DNA of 64,000 nt from Hymenobacter canadensis (GTDB lineage: Bacteria; Bacteroidota; Bacteroidia; Cytophagales; Hymenobacteraceae), in the NCBI RefSeq assembly GCF_027359925.1, contig NZ_CP114767.1:3763501-3827500 (forward strand), given 5' to 3'. Of the stretch, positions 18,699-25,643 are shown piece after piece. Under the pieces are notes generated by a model. It was not told the DNA's origin, ran no database searches, and saw only the letters and a program-made list of their open reading frames with translations. The position numbers and the translations under genes were made by a program. Position 1 is the stretch's first letter; the number at the start of each line of letters is the position of its first letter.

Positions 18699-18797
18699 TT
18701 AATGGTTAAATGGCTGATTGTTGAATTGCTGACAGCCAGATGGCCGCTGCCTGAGTGAGCAGCCGGCCAGTAAGCCATGCAGCCATTAAGCCATTAA
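18699..18797. repeat. Inverted word-repeat element (TTAATGG word)
   Basis: TTAATGGTTAAATGGCTG (18699-18716) and CAGCCATTAAGCCATTAA (18780-18797) are 18-base inverted repeats with two mismatches, each made of repeated TTAATGG/CCATTAA words. One arm lies 8 bases from the DUF1501 start codon and the other includes the DUF1800 stop codon, so the element fills the gap. Confidence 0.7.
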
Positions 18798-20527
18798 GAC
18801 AGATGATACTCGGCCAGGCCCATGAGCGTGCGCAGCAGCGACTGGAGCTTGGTTTGCACGGCAGCGCGCTTGGCGGCGTTGGTGGGCGCGGCCAGATACT
18901 CGTTCCACTCTATCGTCCACTCGAAGTCGGGCAGGCCCGGCAGCAGCGTGTCGTTGAGGTAGGTGAGCTGGGTGGGCGTCAGCTGGATGGGCGTCAGCAG
19001 CCGGGCCAGCTCCGCAATCAGCAGGTTGGGGTCGGCGGCAGTGGCGGCGGGCAGGGTCAGGACCAGCGCCACCGGGTCAATCCGGATGGTGACGCCGCCG
19101 GTGGTGTAGCCGTTGTTGCTGATGAGCAGGTCGGTGAGCTGGTTGCGGCGGGGCAGCGTCACGGCATTGATCCACATTTCGTAGAACTGCGGCGTCTGCC
19201 AGTAGGCCGGCCAGCCGGCCACGTTCGGCGGGTCGCCGAGCAGCTGCTGCTGCACGTTCGTGACGCCGTTGAGGTAGTTCCACATGGCGTATTGGGCCGT
19301 AGGGTTGGTGGCGGGCGGAAAGGCCACCTGCAGCTGCCGCGCCGTGCCCACCGTGAAATCGAGCGGGCTCTTAATCAGGCAGCCCATGTTCACGCTGTCA
19401 AAGAAATGCTGACTCGACAGCAGCGCGCGCAGCACCGGCGCCACTTCGTAGTTGCTTTGCAGCAGCAGCTGGGCCATGGGCTCAATCACCTGGGTTTCGG
19501 TGGTGGCGTCAATCACGTAGTACACAAACCAGCGGTAGAGCTTGCGGCACAGGAAGCGCGCCGTTTCCTGCTGCCGCAACACCAGCGCAATCAGGGCCTT
19601 GTACTCCTGGTCGGTCTGGTTGCTGATGGTAGCATTCTGGAAGGCGCTGCTGAACGTTTTGGTGGTGGTGTCGTGGCGCGAGGCCGTGAAGTAGCCGGCC
19701 TGGGTGGTGGCATTGTCGCGCCAGCCCGTGAGCACGCGTGCGGCGGCCTGCACGTCGTCTTCGGTATAGGTGGTGTAGTTGCCGGGGCCAATCTGCGGGC
19801 CCTTGCCCACCGTGAACAGCTCCAGCAGCTCGCGGCCGTAGTTTTCGTTGGGGGCGGTGGCAGTGCTCTGGTTGCCGTTGAGGTAGCGTAGCATGGCCGG
19901 GTTCACCGTCACGTCTTCGGCGAGGCGCTGGATGTTGCCCAGCGCGTGGCGGCGCAGCAGCGCGCAGTACTGGTAGCCGTAGCGGGCATCGTTGATGTCG
20001 CCCAGCTCCACCACAAAGTGGTTGTGCCAGAACAGCGTCATCTTCTCCACCAACGACGGGCCCTGGCCCAGCAACCGCCCCAGCCACCACGCCCGCAGCG
20101 AGGCGCGCCGCACGCCCTCGAAGTTCTGGTCGAAGGCTTGCGTCACCCAGGTCTGGCCCAGCGGCACGCTCGTATCGGTGGCCGACACGTTGAGCGGCGG
20201 CGCGGGCGCAGTCGGGGCCGTGAGCAGCGTATTCAGCACCTGCGTCAGACTCTGGCCGGCAGCCGCCAGAATTTCGGGGCGGGTGGGCCCGAACAGCGTG
20301 CGGCGCAGCAGATGCGCGGCCTGCGCATAGCCCCACGGCCCCGTGTAAGGGCCCAGGCCCGCCGTAGAGCGGGGCTCGGTGGGCAGGCGCGTGTTGGCAT
20401 AGCGGCTCACGGTTTCGTCGCCGGAGCCGGTGGGCGGGGCGGTGCCGAAGGCAGGCTGCGTCGGCACGGCGGCGGCCGGGGCCGCCAGGGCAGAAGCAGG
20501 TTTGCGGAGGAAAGCTCTACGGTCCAT
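18794..20527 (-). CDS. DUF1800 Tat-exported protein
   Basis: This 577-residue DUF1800-family protein has a twin-arginine N-terminus (MDRRAFLRKPASALAAPAAA). Family landmarks are AAHLLRRTLFGPTRPEI, FWHNHFVVE, NENYGRELLELFTVG, DDVQAARVLTGW-like (AAARVLTGWRDN), and DPPNVAGWPAYW near the C-terminus. It is likely exported folded to the periplasm and works with the downstream DUF1501 protein; the biochemical role of the pair is unknown. The ATG at 20527 is chosen over an upstream codon (MLLPPQPQP) because it puts the twin arginines at the N-terminus. Confidence 0.9.
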   Translation of the reverse strand: MDRRAFLRKPASALAAPAAAVPTQPAFGTAPPTGSGDETVSRYANTRLPTEPRSTAGLGPYTGPWGYAQAAHLLRRTLFGPTRPEILAAAGQSLTQVLNTLLTAPTAPAPPLNVSATDTSVPLGQTWVTQAFDQNFEGVRRASLRAWWLGRLLGQGPSLVEKMTLFWHNHFVVELGDINDARYGYQYCALLRRHALGNIQRLAEDVTVNPAMLRYLNGNQSTATAPNENYGRELLELFTVGKGPQIGPGNYTTYTEDDVQAAARVLTGWRDNATTQAGYFTASRHDTTTKTFSSAFQNATISNQTDQEYKALIALVLRQQETARFLCRKLYRWFVYYVIDATTETQVIEPMAQLLLQSNYEVAPVLRALLSSQHFFDSVNMGCLIKSPLDFTVGTARQLQVAFPPATNPTAQYAMWNYLNGVTNVQQQLLGDPPNVAGWPAYWQTPQFYEMWINAVTLPRRNQLTDLLISNNGYTTGGVTIRIDPVALVLTLPAATAADPNLLIAELARLLTPIQLTPTQLTYLNDTLLPGLPDFEWTIEWNEYLAAPTNAAKRAAVQTKLQSLLRTLMGLAEYHLS

Positions 20528-20768
20528 TGGTTGTGGTTGTGGTGGCAGGAGCAACAGCGGGTAAATGCCTTGAAAGGAAGAGGTTAATTCGCTCCTCTAC
20601 AAGCGTAGGTCCTATGGACTTATCAAAATAGTGAAAGTTTAATAGACGATTCTTTTCAGGGTGCTATGCTTTTCTTGGCAGGATGCTCAGCCGCAGAAAT
20701 AAAGTGCCTGTAACCCGATAAAATGGTGTTTCCGGCGGGCCATAAGCCGCCAAAAAATCACAAAAAAA

Positions 20769-20793
20769 AGCCCCGCCGGATGAGGGCGAGGCT
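20769..20793 (-). terminator. Terminator after protease/anti-sigma gene
   Basis: The stem AGCCCCGCC/GGCGAGGCT (one mismatch) at 20769-20777 and 20785-20793 is followed on the minus strand by eight T residues (20761-20768 region). It is an intrinsic terminator for the gene ending at 20819. Confidence 0.75.
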
Positions 20794-20818
20794 TGCTGAA
20801 AACCGGCGACGGCCGGGG

Positions 20819-21991
20819 CTATTCGTAGACTTTCACCACAAACACGTAATCCTGGAGCTTGCGGATCTGCTGGGGGCGCGAGGTGCCGGCCAGCTGGTTG
20901 GTGCGGGGCAGGTTGTAGGGCTGCGCATGCGTGGCGGCCGCGCTCAGCGAGTCCACCAGCCGCATCAGATACGACGACTTGGTGGCGAAGGCTGCACTCT
21001 GCGCGTCGGTCTGGCGGCCGCTGATAATGCCGATCAGGTTGCCCCGATCATCGAGTAGCGGGCCACCGGAGTTGCCGGGGTTCACCGGAATGCTGATCTG
21101 GTAGAAAGCCGAGTCGCCTTCGAAGCCCGAGCGGGCGCTCAGTGAGCCGTCGTTGAACACCAGGTCTTCCCGTGGGTAGCCCAGCGTGTACACCTTCTCG
21201 CCCAGGTCGGCGGTGCCGCGCTTAAAGGAGTAAGGTAGGCGGCCGAAGCCGTCGAATTTCTTGTCGTTGATGCGCAGAATGGCCAGGTCGTGGGCTACGT
21301 CGGTGAACACCGGCTCGGCGCGGTAGCTACGCCGGTCGCGGCCCTCAATCAGCAGCGAATCGGCCCCCTGAATAACGTGGTAGCTCGTGACTAGGTAGCC
21401 ATCGGCGGTGAGGGCGAAGCCCGTACCGCTGAACTTGCCGGGATTCACGGCTTCCGGCGTCGGCGCCTGGCCCCCGCGGATGGCGCGGTTCATGGCCAGC
21501 TGGGTGCGGCGGATACGCTCCACTTCCTTGCGCAGCACCGTGTAGCCGTACAGCGACGGTTTCTGCGAGGCGCGCCACCACTCAATGCCCAGCAGCGTGG
21601 TGAACACGGCTAGCACCGCCACCGAAGCCGCCACCATCATGGTGGCGCGGTGGCCCTGCCAGAACCGGCGCAGCTGCTGCTCGGTGCGTGAAATATGCAA
21701 CTGCGGCATCAGCGGATTGCCGGTTTCCAGCACTTCGCCGTCTTCGGCGTCGGTCAGCTTCACGGCTTGCTCGGCGTCCAGCTCGGCCTGGATGGCGCGC
21801 AGCTTGCGGCGCACACTCAGGCGCTGGCCGTAGCTGTGCAACGTGCCGGTCAGGGAGGTGAAATCGGCGTAGCGCTCGGCCAGCGCGGGGTCGGCGGACA
21901 GGCGGCGCTCCAGGTCGGTGCGCGCCGGCACCGCCAGCTCGCCACGCTGGTAGGCCTCAAATAAAGCGTAATAGTCGGCTTCGGTCATCAT
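20819..21991 (-). CDS. Membrane-anchored trypsin-like protease with anti-sigma-like N-terminus
   Basis: This 390-residue protein probably spans the inner membrane once (MMVAASVAVLAVFTTLLGI, about 117-135). The cytoplasmic N-terminal 110 residues look like the sigma-binding part of a Bacteroidota anti-sigma factor (YYALFEAYQRGEL, DLERRLSADPALAERYADF). The periplasmic part is a DegP/S1C-type serine protease: GTGFALTADGYLVTSYHVI (His), DVAHDLAILRI (Asp), and NPGNSGGPLLDDRGNLIGI (Ser), so the catalytic triad is intact. No PDZ domain is seen. It lies 106 bases after an ECF sigma factor gene, supporting a role in controlling it. Whether the protease cuts itself or another target is unknown. Confidence 0.85.
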   Translation of the reverse strand: MMTEADYYALFEAYQRGELAVPARTDLERRLSADPALAERYADFTSLTGTLHSYGQRLSVRRKLRAIQAELDAEQAVKLTDAEDGEVLETGNPLMPQLHISRTEQQLRRFWQGHRATMMVAASVAVLAVFTTLLGIEWWRASQKPSLYGYTVLRKEVERIRRTQLAMNRAIRGGQAPTPEAVNPGKFSGTGFALTADGYLVTSYHVIQGADSLLIEGRDRRSYRAEPVFTDVAHDLAILRINDKKFDGFGRLPYSFKRGTADLGEKVYTLGYPREDLVFNDGSLSARSGFEGDSAFYQISIPVNPGNSGGPLLDDRGNLIGIISGRQTDAQSAAFATKSSYLMRLVDSLSAAATHAQPYNLPRTNQLAGTSRPQQIRKLQDYVFVVKVYE

Positions 21992-22097
21992 AGGGCTGAG
22001 CGGGTGGGTGAAGTCCGCCGTTGTCTGGTAAAGTGCAGGCCGGAAAAAGGGGGGCTGCCGGTGGGCAGGCTTATTTCTTCACTGCGCTTCCTGGTGT

Positions 22098-22682
22098 TCA
22101 TGTTTCACTTTCCTGGTACTGCGTGAAAAAGAGCTTTTTCAGCCGGACCAGGCACTTGTACTTTTGGTTTTTGGCATTGTCGGCGTTGGTGTAGCCGAAG
22201 TCTGCCGTGAGTTGCTGCATCGATTTATCGAGCAGGTAAAAGCCTTCCAGCAACGAGCGACAGGGTTCGCCGAGGCGTTCCATGGCCTCGTTCATGGTGG
22301 CAAAGCGCCGGTCCCGCTCCTCGGCTTCCTCCAAGTCGGCCTCGGCCCCTGTTTCCAGGAAAGGCTCGTGGTCGTCGAGGCGGGTGCCGAAGCGGGTTTT
22401 CTCGGCGAGGCGTTTCAGCCAGAGGCGGCGGCACACGGCGTAGAGGTAGGTTTTGATCTGGCAGCTCAGCTCCAGGGAGTTGTCGCGCACCTTCTCGTAA
22501 AACACCATTACGCCTTCCTGGTACACGTCCCGGGCGTCGTCTTCGGTGCCGCTGTTCTGCAGCACGTAGTGCGACACCATGGGCAGATGCAGCCGGTAGA
22601 GCTGCGCCAGGGCGCGGTCGTCGCCGTGGCGGATAGCCGCCACGAACTCGTCGTCAGTATAAGAAGCAGTGGCCTTCGCCAT
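22098..22682 (-). CDS. ECF RNA polymerase sigma factor
   Basis: This 194-residue sigma-70 family protein is of the extracytoplasmic function type, with region 2 (DDRALAQLYRLHLPMVSHYV, DARDVYQEGVMVFYEKV, IKTYLYAVCRRLWLKRL) and region 4 (MEQL-like helix LGEPCRSLLEGFYLLDKSMQ followed by a DNA-recognition segment ending YKCLVRLKKLF). Region 3 is absent, as expected. The downstream gene encodes a probable anti-sigma/protease fusion. The divergent gap 22683-22814 contains two copies of a GGT(A/T)ACC-TTCCGG motif and may hold autoregulated promoters. Confidence 0.92.
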   Translation of the reverse strand: MAKATASYTDDEFVAAIRHGDDRALAQLYRLHLPMVSHYVLQNSGTEDDARDVYQEGVMVFYEKVRDNSLELSCQIKTYLYAVCRRLWLKRLAEKTRFGTRLDDHEPFLETGAEADLEEAEERDRRFATMNEAMERLGEPCRSLLEGFYLLDKSMQQLTADFGYTNADNAKNQKYKCLVRLKKLFFTQYQESET

Positions 22683-22713
22683 TCACTTTAGAAGTTAATA
22701 CCCTGAATGCACT

Positions 22714-22761
22714 GGGGTAACCCCTTCCGGAAATAATTTTCGGGGGCGGGTTACCTTCCGG
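22714..22761. promoter_or_regulatory. Repeated GGTWACC-TTCCGG motif in divergent region
   Basis: GGGGTAACCCC (22714-22724, a perfect palindrome) plus TTCCGG, and GGGTTACC (22748-22755) plus TTCCGG, form two similar sites about 33 bases apart. They lie between the sigma factor gene (minus) and a lipoprotein gene (plus). No TAnnTTTG box is present. These could be -35-type sites for the ECF factor or an operator; this is inference. Confidence 0.4.
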
Positions 22762-22814
22762 CTTATTCCGGATGAACGGGGTTTTCAGACAAATTTTTCA
22801 AACTTACCACAACG

Positions 22815-23066
22815 ATGAACAACCTCCTGAAGGTATCCGCTCTGTTCTGCGCCGTAGCCCTGGCTTCGTGCGAATCCAAGCCTGCCACCACCGAAGCTAC
22901 TACCACCACCGAAACCGGCACCGTAGAAACCACGGCTCCTGCCATGGACACCACGGCTATGGCTACGGACACGACGGCTATGGCTGCTCCGGCTACCACC
23001 GAGGTTCCGGCTACCACCACCGAGGCTTCGTCGACCACTACGACGACCACCACCGAGCAGAAGTAA
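22815..23066 (+). CDS. Small Thr-rich lipoprotein
   Basis: This 83-residue protein has a lipoprotein signal (MNNLLKVSALFCAVALASC, Cys about residue 19). The mature part is almost wholly low complexity: Thr, Ala, Glu, with repeated MDTTAMA units (MDTTAMATDTTAMA) and a poly-Thr run near the C-terminus. It is likely unstructured at the inner face of the outer membrane or on the surface. No family is recognised. It is divergent from the ECF sigma factor and may be in its regulon. A strong terminator follows. Confidence 0.75.
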   Translation: MNNLLKVSALFCAVALASCESKPATTEATTTTETGTVETTAPAMDTTAMATDTTAMAAPATTEVPATTTEASSTTTTTTTEQK

Positions 23067-23864
23067 TTTATACGGATCTGACACCCGTCAGGCTCCTGCA
23101 GAAGCCCGGCTTCCTTCGTGGAAGCCGGGCTTCCTGCTTTTTGGGCCCATTAGCGGCGGTTACTGGGCGGCATTCACTGGAATGTTTCCGTTTTATCGGT
23201 GGATCCTTCCCAGCGAAGCCGCCGGGATGGTTGATATAGTTTTGGTATGACAGAAACAGAGCTTCTATGAATTCCCAAACAGCCGATAAAGTGCGTGGCT
23301 GGAAATAATCTAAAAATATTCAAGTATTTGATATTTAAAATGCAAGCTTTGCGCTTTGGCTTGCAGAGTTGTTGACGCTGCCACAGAGCTTACCTAATTT
23401 TACCGTTGCCGTGCCGCGCGCCTCATTCCGTATTGCTTCCCCAAACGTATTTCTGGGTGCCACTCCGAACTCAGAGCCGGTAAGCTCAGACGCGCCTACC
23501 ACGCCAGCTGAGGAAGCTCCGGTAGCCAATTCCATATTCATGGTTGGCGATTATCTGGTGGGGGATGGGGAAGACGCCAAGCTGGGCGGCCATCCCGATA
23601 TCCGCTATTAACTGTCTCGTCCCTCTGGCAAACCCAGGTTGCGGAGTGGCCGCGTAGCAGCCCCAGGGGTGTAGTGAGGCAGTTGATACTAGGAAAAAGC
23701 CGCAGAGCAGCGCCAGATTCGGCCGCAAATCCGTCGCCGCTCCGTGGCTTTTAGCACCCAATAAATATTCTGCTACCTGCCTGCCGCTGCTACTCTGCAA
23801 CCTGGATTTGCCTGCATATTTTATTGGCATGAAGTAGCTGTCGAGCAGAAAGGATAACCGGGTT
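23067..23864. other. 800-base region without a supported gene
   Basis: Apart from the terminator at 23102-23137, I see no gene I can support here. Short open frames occur on both strands (for example 80 codons ending at 23611 on the plus strand), but they overlap one another and lack a signal peptide, motif or family resemblance. GC content dips around 23280-23345. The region could be a decayed gene. Confidence 0.5.
23102..23142 (+). terminator. Terminator after Thr-rich lipoprotein gene
   Basis: The perfect 13-base stem AAGCCCGGCTTCC/GGAAGCCGGGCTT (23102-23114 and 23120-23132) with a 5-base loop is followed by CCTGCTTTTT. Confidence 0.85.
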
Positions 23865-25643
23865 TTACAGCTTCTCCTCCAGCCACAGAAAGCCCGCCGC
23901 CAGTACAAACAGGGCCACAAACCAGCCGGCCGGCCATGCTACCTGCACCAGCGCCGCACCTGCAGCCTGTCTCGTCATAGACTGTGCCGACAGCACTGTC
24001 GCTCGGCGAAGCTGAGCTTCGGGCCCCTGCCAATCCTGCGCACCAAAGACGTATAGCCATTGCGCCGGCTGGCCTGGCCGCTCCAACTGCTGCCAACCAG
24101 CCCGGGCCGGCCAATAGGTAGCCGTGCTCCATTCCGGCAACAAGGCATCCTGGCGCAGCGCCAGCCGGGCCAGTGGCCCACCAGCGGCATCCGACACCAG
24201 CAGTGGCCGCTTAGGGGCTGCAGCTCCGGCCAGCTGCAACGCTACCGGCAGCCCAGCGCGGGGCCAGGGCTCCAGCGCCAGCCACTCGGTGGCGGCCGTT
24301 TCCGGGCGGGCGGCCGCAGACAGCAGCCGGCTCCAATAGGCGGCGTAAGTAGCCGTTTCGTTCTGCAGCAGCCACGGATACGTTTCCGGCAACACCGATA
24401 CTACCACGGTGCCCACTCCCAGGCGCTGGGCCGCCACCACCGGCCGGGCCGGGCTGGCCGTGCCCACCAGCAGCCGGGCCGGGGTACTCAGCTGCAAAGT
24501 AGCCGGCACCAGAGCTTTGGCCGCCGGCCACGCAAGGCGCTGCGGTCGGTCGGCGGCGGGCTGGGGCAGTACCCGTATGGTAGTGGTACCGCCCAGGCTG
24601 CGCAGGGGCGTAGCGGGTTCGGCCAGTACTATCAGGCCCAAGCCCGCCGTGCGCTGGGCCGTGCGCAGGGCCTGGGTTTCAGCCCCGGCAAGGCTGCCAA
24701 GCGCCGCGGCGTCGGCCACTACCACGTCGTAGCGGGCCAGCAGCGCCGGCGTCAGGCGGCTGAGGTCGGTAGCGGGCTGGTTGCTGAACTCGGTTTGGGT
24801 GAGGCCGCGGCTGATGCCGGTGCGCCAGGCCACGGCGTGCTGCCGCGCGGCCAGGTGGTTGCGCAGGAACTTCAGCTCAAACGAAGGCGTGGCCGCCAGC
24901 AGCAGCACCCGCAGCGGGCGGGTGGGCAGCACCTCGGCGGGTATCGGCTCGGCGGCCAGCGGGCGGCGCCGTGGCCCGGCTGAAACCGTGGCTACCAACC
25001 GGCCGGCGGCTTTGGGCGTGTAGCGCAGTTGAAACCTGCCACTGCCGCCTGGGAGCCGCACAGAGTCGTGGGTGGCGCCGACGGCCTGCAGCCGCACCCA
25101 CACCGGGCCGCTGACGGTGCCGCGGTAGCGGCCTTCCACCACCAGCGGCTGGCCCAGCTCCAAACGTCGGTTCCAGGCAGCGGCCTGAAAGCCAACTTTC
25201 GCGGGCGGTGTGTGCCAAAGCAGTCGAATGGAATCCAGCTCCGGCACTACGGCGGCAGGTAGCCCGGCGCCCAGCAGGTGAAGGTAGCGCAGATCCGGTA
25301 GTTGCTCCGGCACTGCACCCAGCCGCGCTACGGCCACCGTGCCGACGGGCCGGGCCGCGCCAGAATCAGGGGCGTAGAACCAGACGCGGGTGGCTGGCCC
25401 CAGGCGGCGCAGCAGGGTCCGTAGCGTGTCGGGCTGGTAGCCAGTAGTGAGCAGAATGGCTTCGGAACGCGCCACCGATACCGAGTGCCGGGGCGGGAAG
25501 GCCAGCAGCCAGAGTGCCGCCACGGCCACTATACCGGCCAGCACGCGGGCCAGCCGGCGGCGCGTATCGGGGCGGTAGAAAGCGGCCAGAGCTATGCCCA
25601 GGCCTGCCAGCAGGCAGGCGCTCAACAAAACGTAAAACATCAT
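23865..25643 (-). CDS. Membrane protein of MoxR/BatA cluster, amidotransferase-like fold
   Basis: This 592-residue protein has two N-terminal transmembrane helices (about 4-22 and 34-52), a long periplasmic part, and one C-terminal helix (WPAGWFVALFVLAAGFLWL) ending in a short charged tail. The central segment (LRVLLLAATPSFELKFLRNHL, then DVVVADAAALGSLAGAE) resembles the class I glutamine amidotransferase-like domain seen in BatA-associated membrane proteins, but I see no catalytic Cys. It is the last gene of a MoxR operon and its ATG overlaps the previous stop as ATGA, indicating coupling. The open frame continues far upstream in compositionally biased sequence that overlaps the preceding gene; that part is not coding. 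Confidence 0.72.
   Translation of the reverse strand: MMFYVLLSACLLAGLGIALAAFYRPDTRRRLARVLAGIVAVAALWLLAFPPRHSVSVARSEAILLTTGYQPDTLRTLLRRLGPATRVWFYAPDSGAARPVGTVAVARLGAVPEQLPDLRYLHLLGAGLPAAVVPELDSIRLLWHTPPAKVGFQAAAWNRRLELGQPLVVEGRYRGTVSGPVWVRLQAVGATHDSVRLPGGSGRFQLRYTPKAAGRLVATVSAGPRRRPLAAEPIPAEVLPTRPLRVLLLAATPSFELKFLRNHLAARQHAVAWRTGISRGLTQTEFSNQPATDLSRLTPALLARYDVVVADAAALGSLAGAETQALRTAQRTAGLGLIVLAEPATPLRSLGGTTTIRVLPQPAADRPQRLAWPAAKALVPATLQLSTPARLLVGTASPARPVVAAQRLGVGTVVVSVLPETYPWLLQNETATYAAYWSRLLSAAARPETAATEWLALEPWPRAGLPVALQLAGAAAPKRPLLVSDAAGGPLARLALRQDALLPEWSTATYWPARAGWQQLERPGQPAQWLYVFGAQDWQGPEAQLRRATVLSAQSMTRQAAGAALVQVAWPAGWFVALFVLAAGFLWLEEKL

Noticed and set aside
23369..23611. 80-codon open frame
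   Set aside because: Overlaps equally plausible frames on the other strand and shows no recognisable domain or signal; not enough support for a gene.
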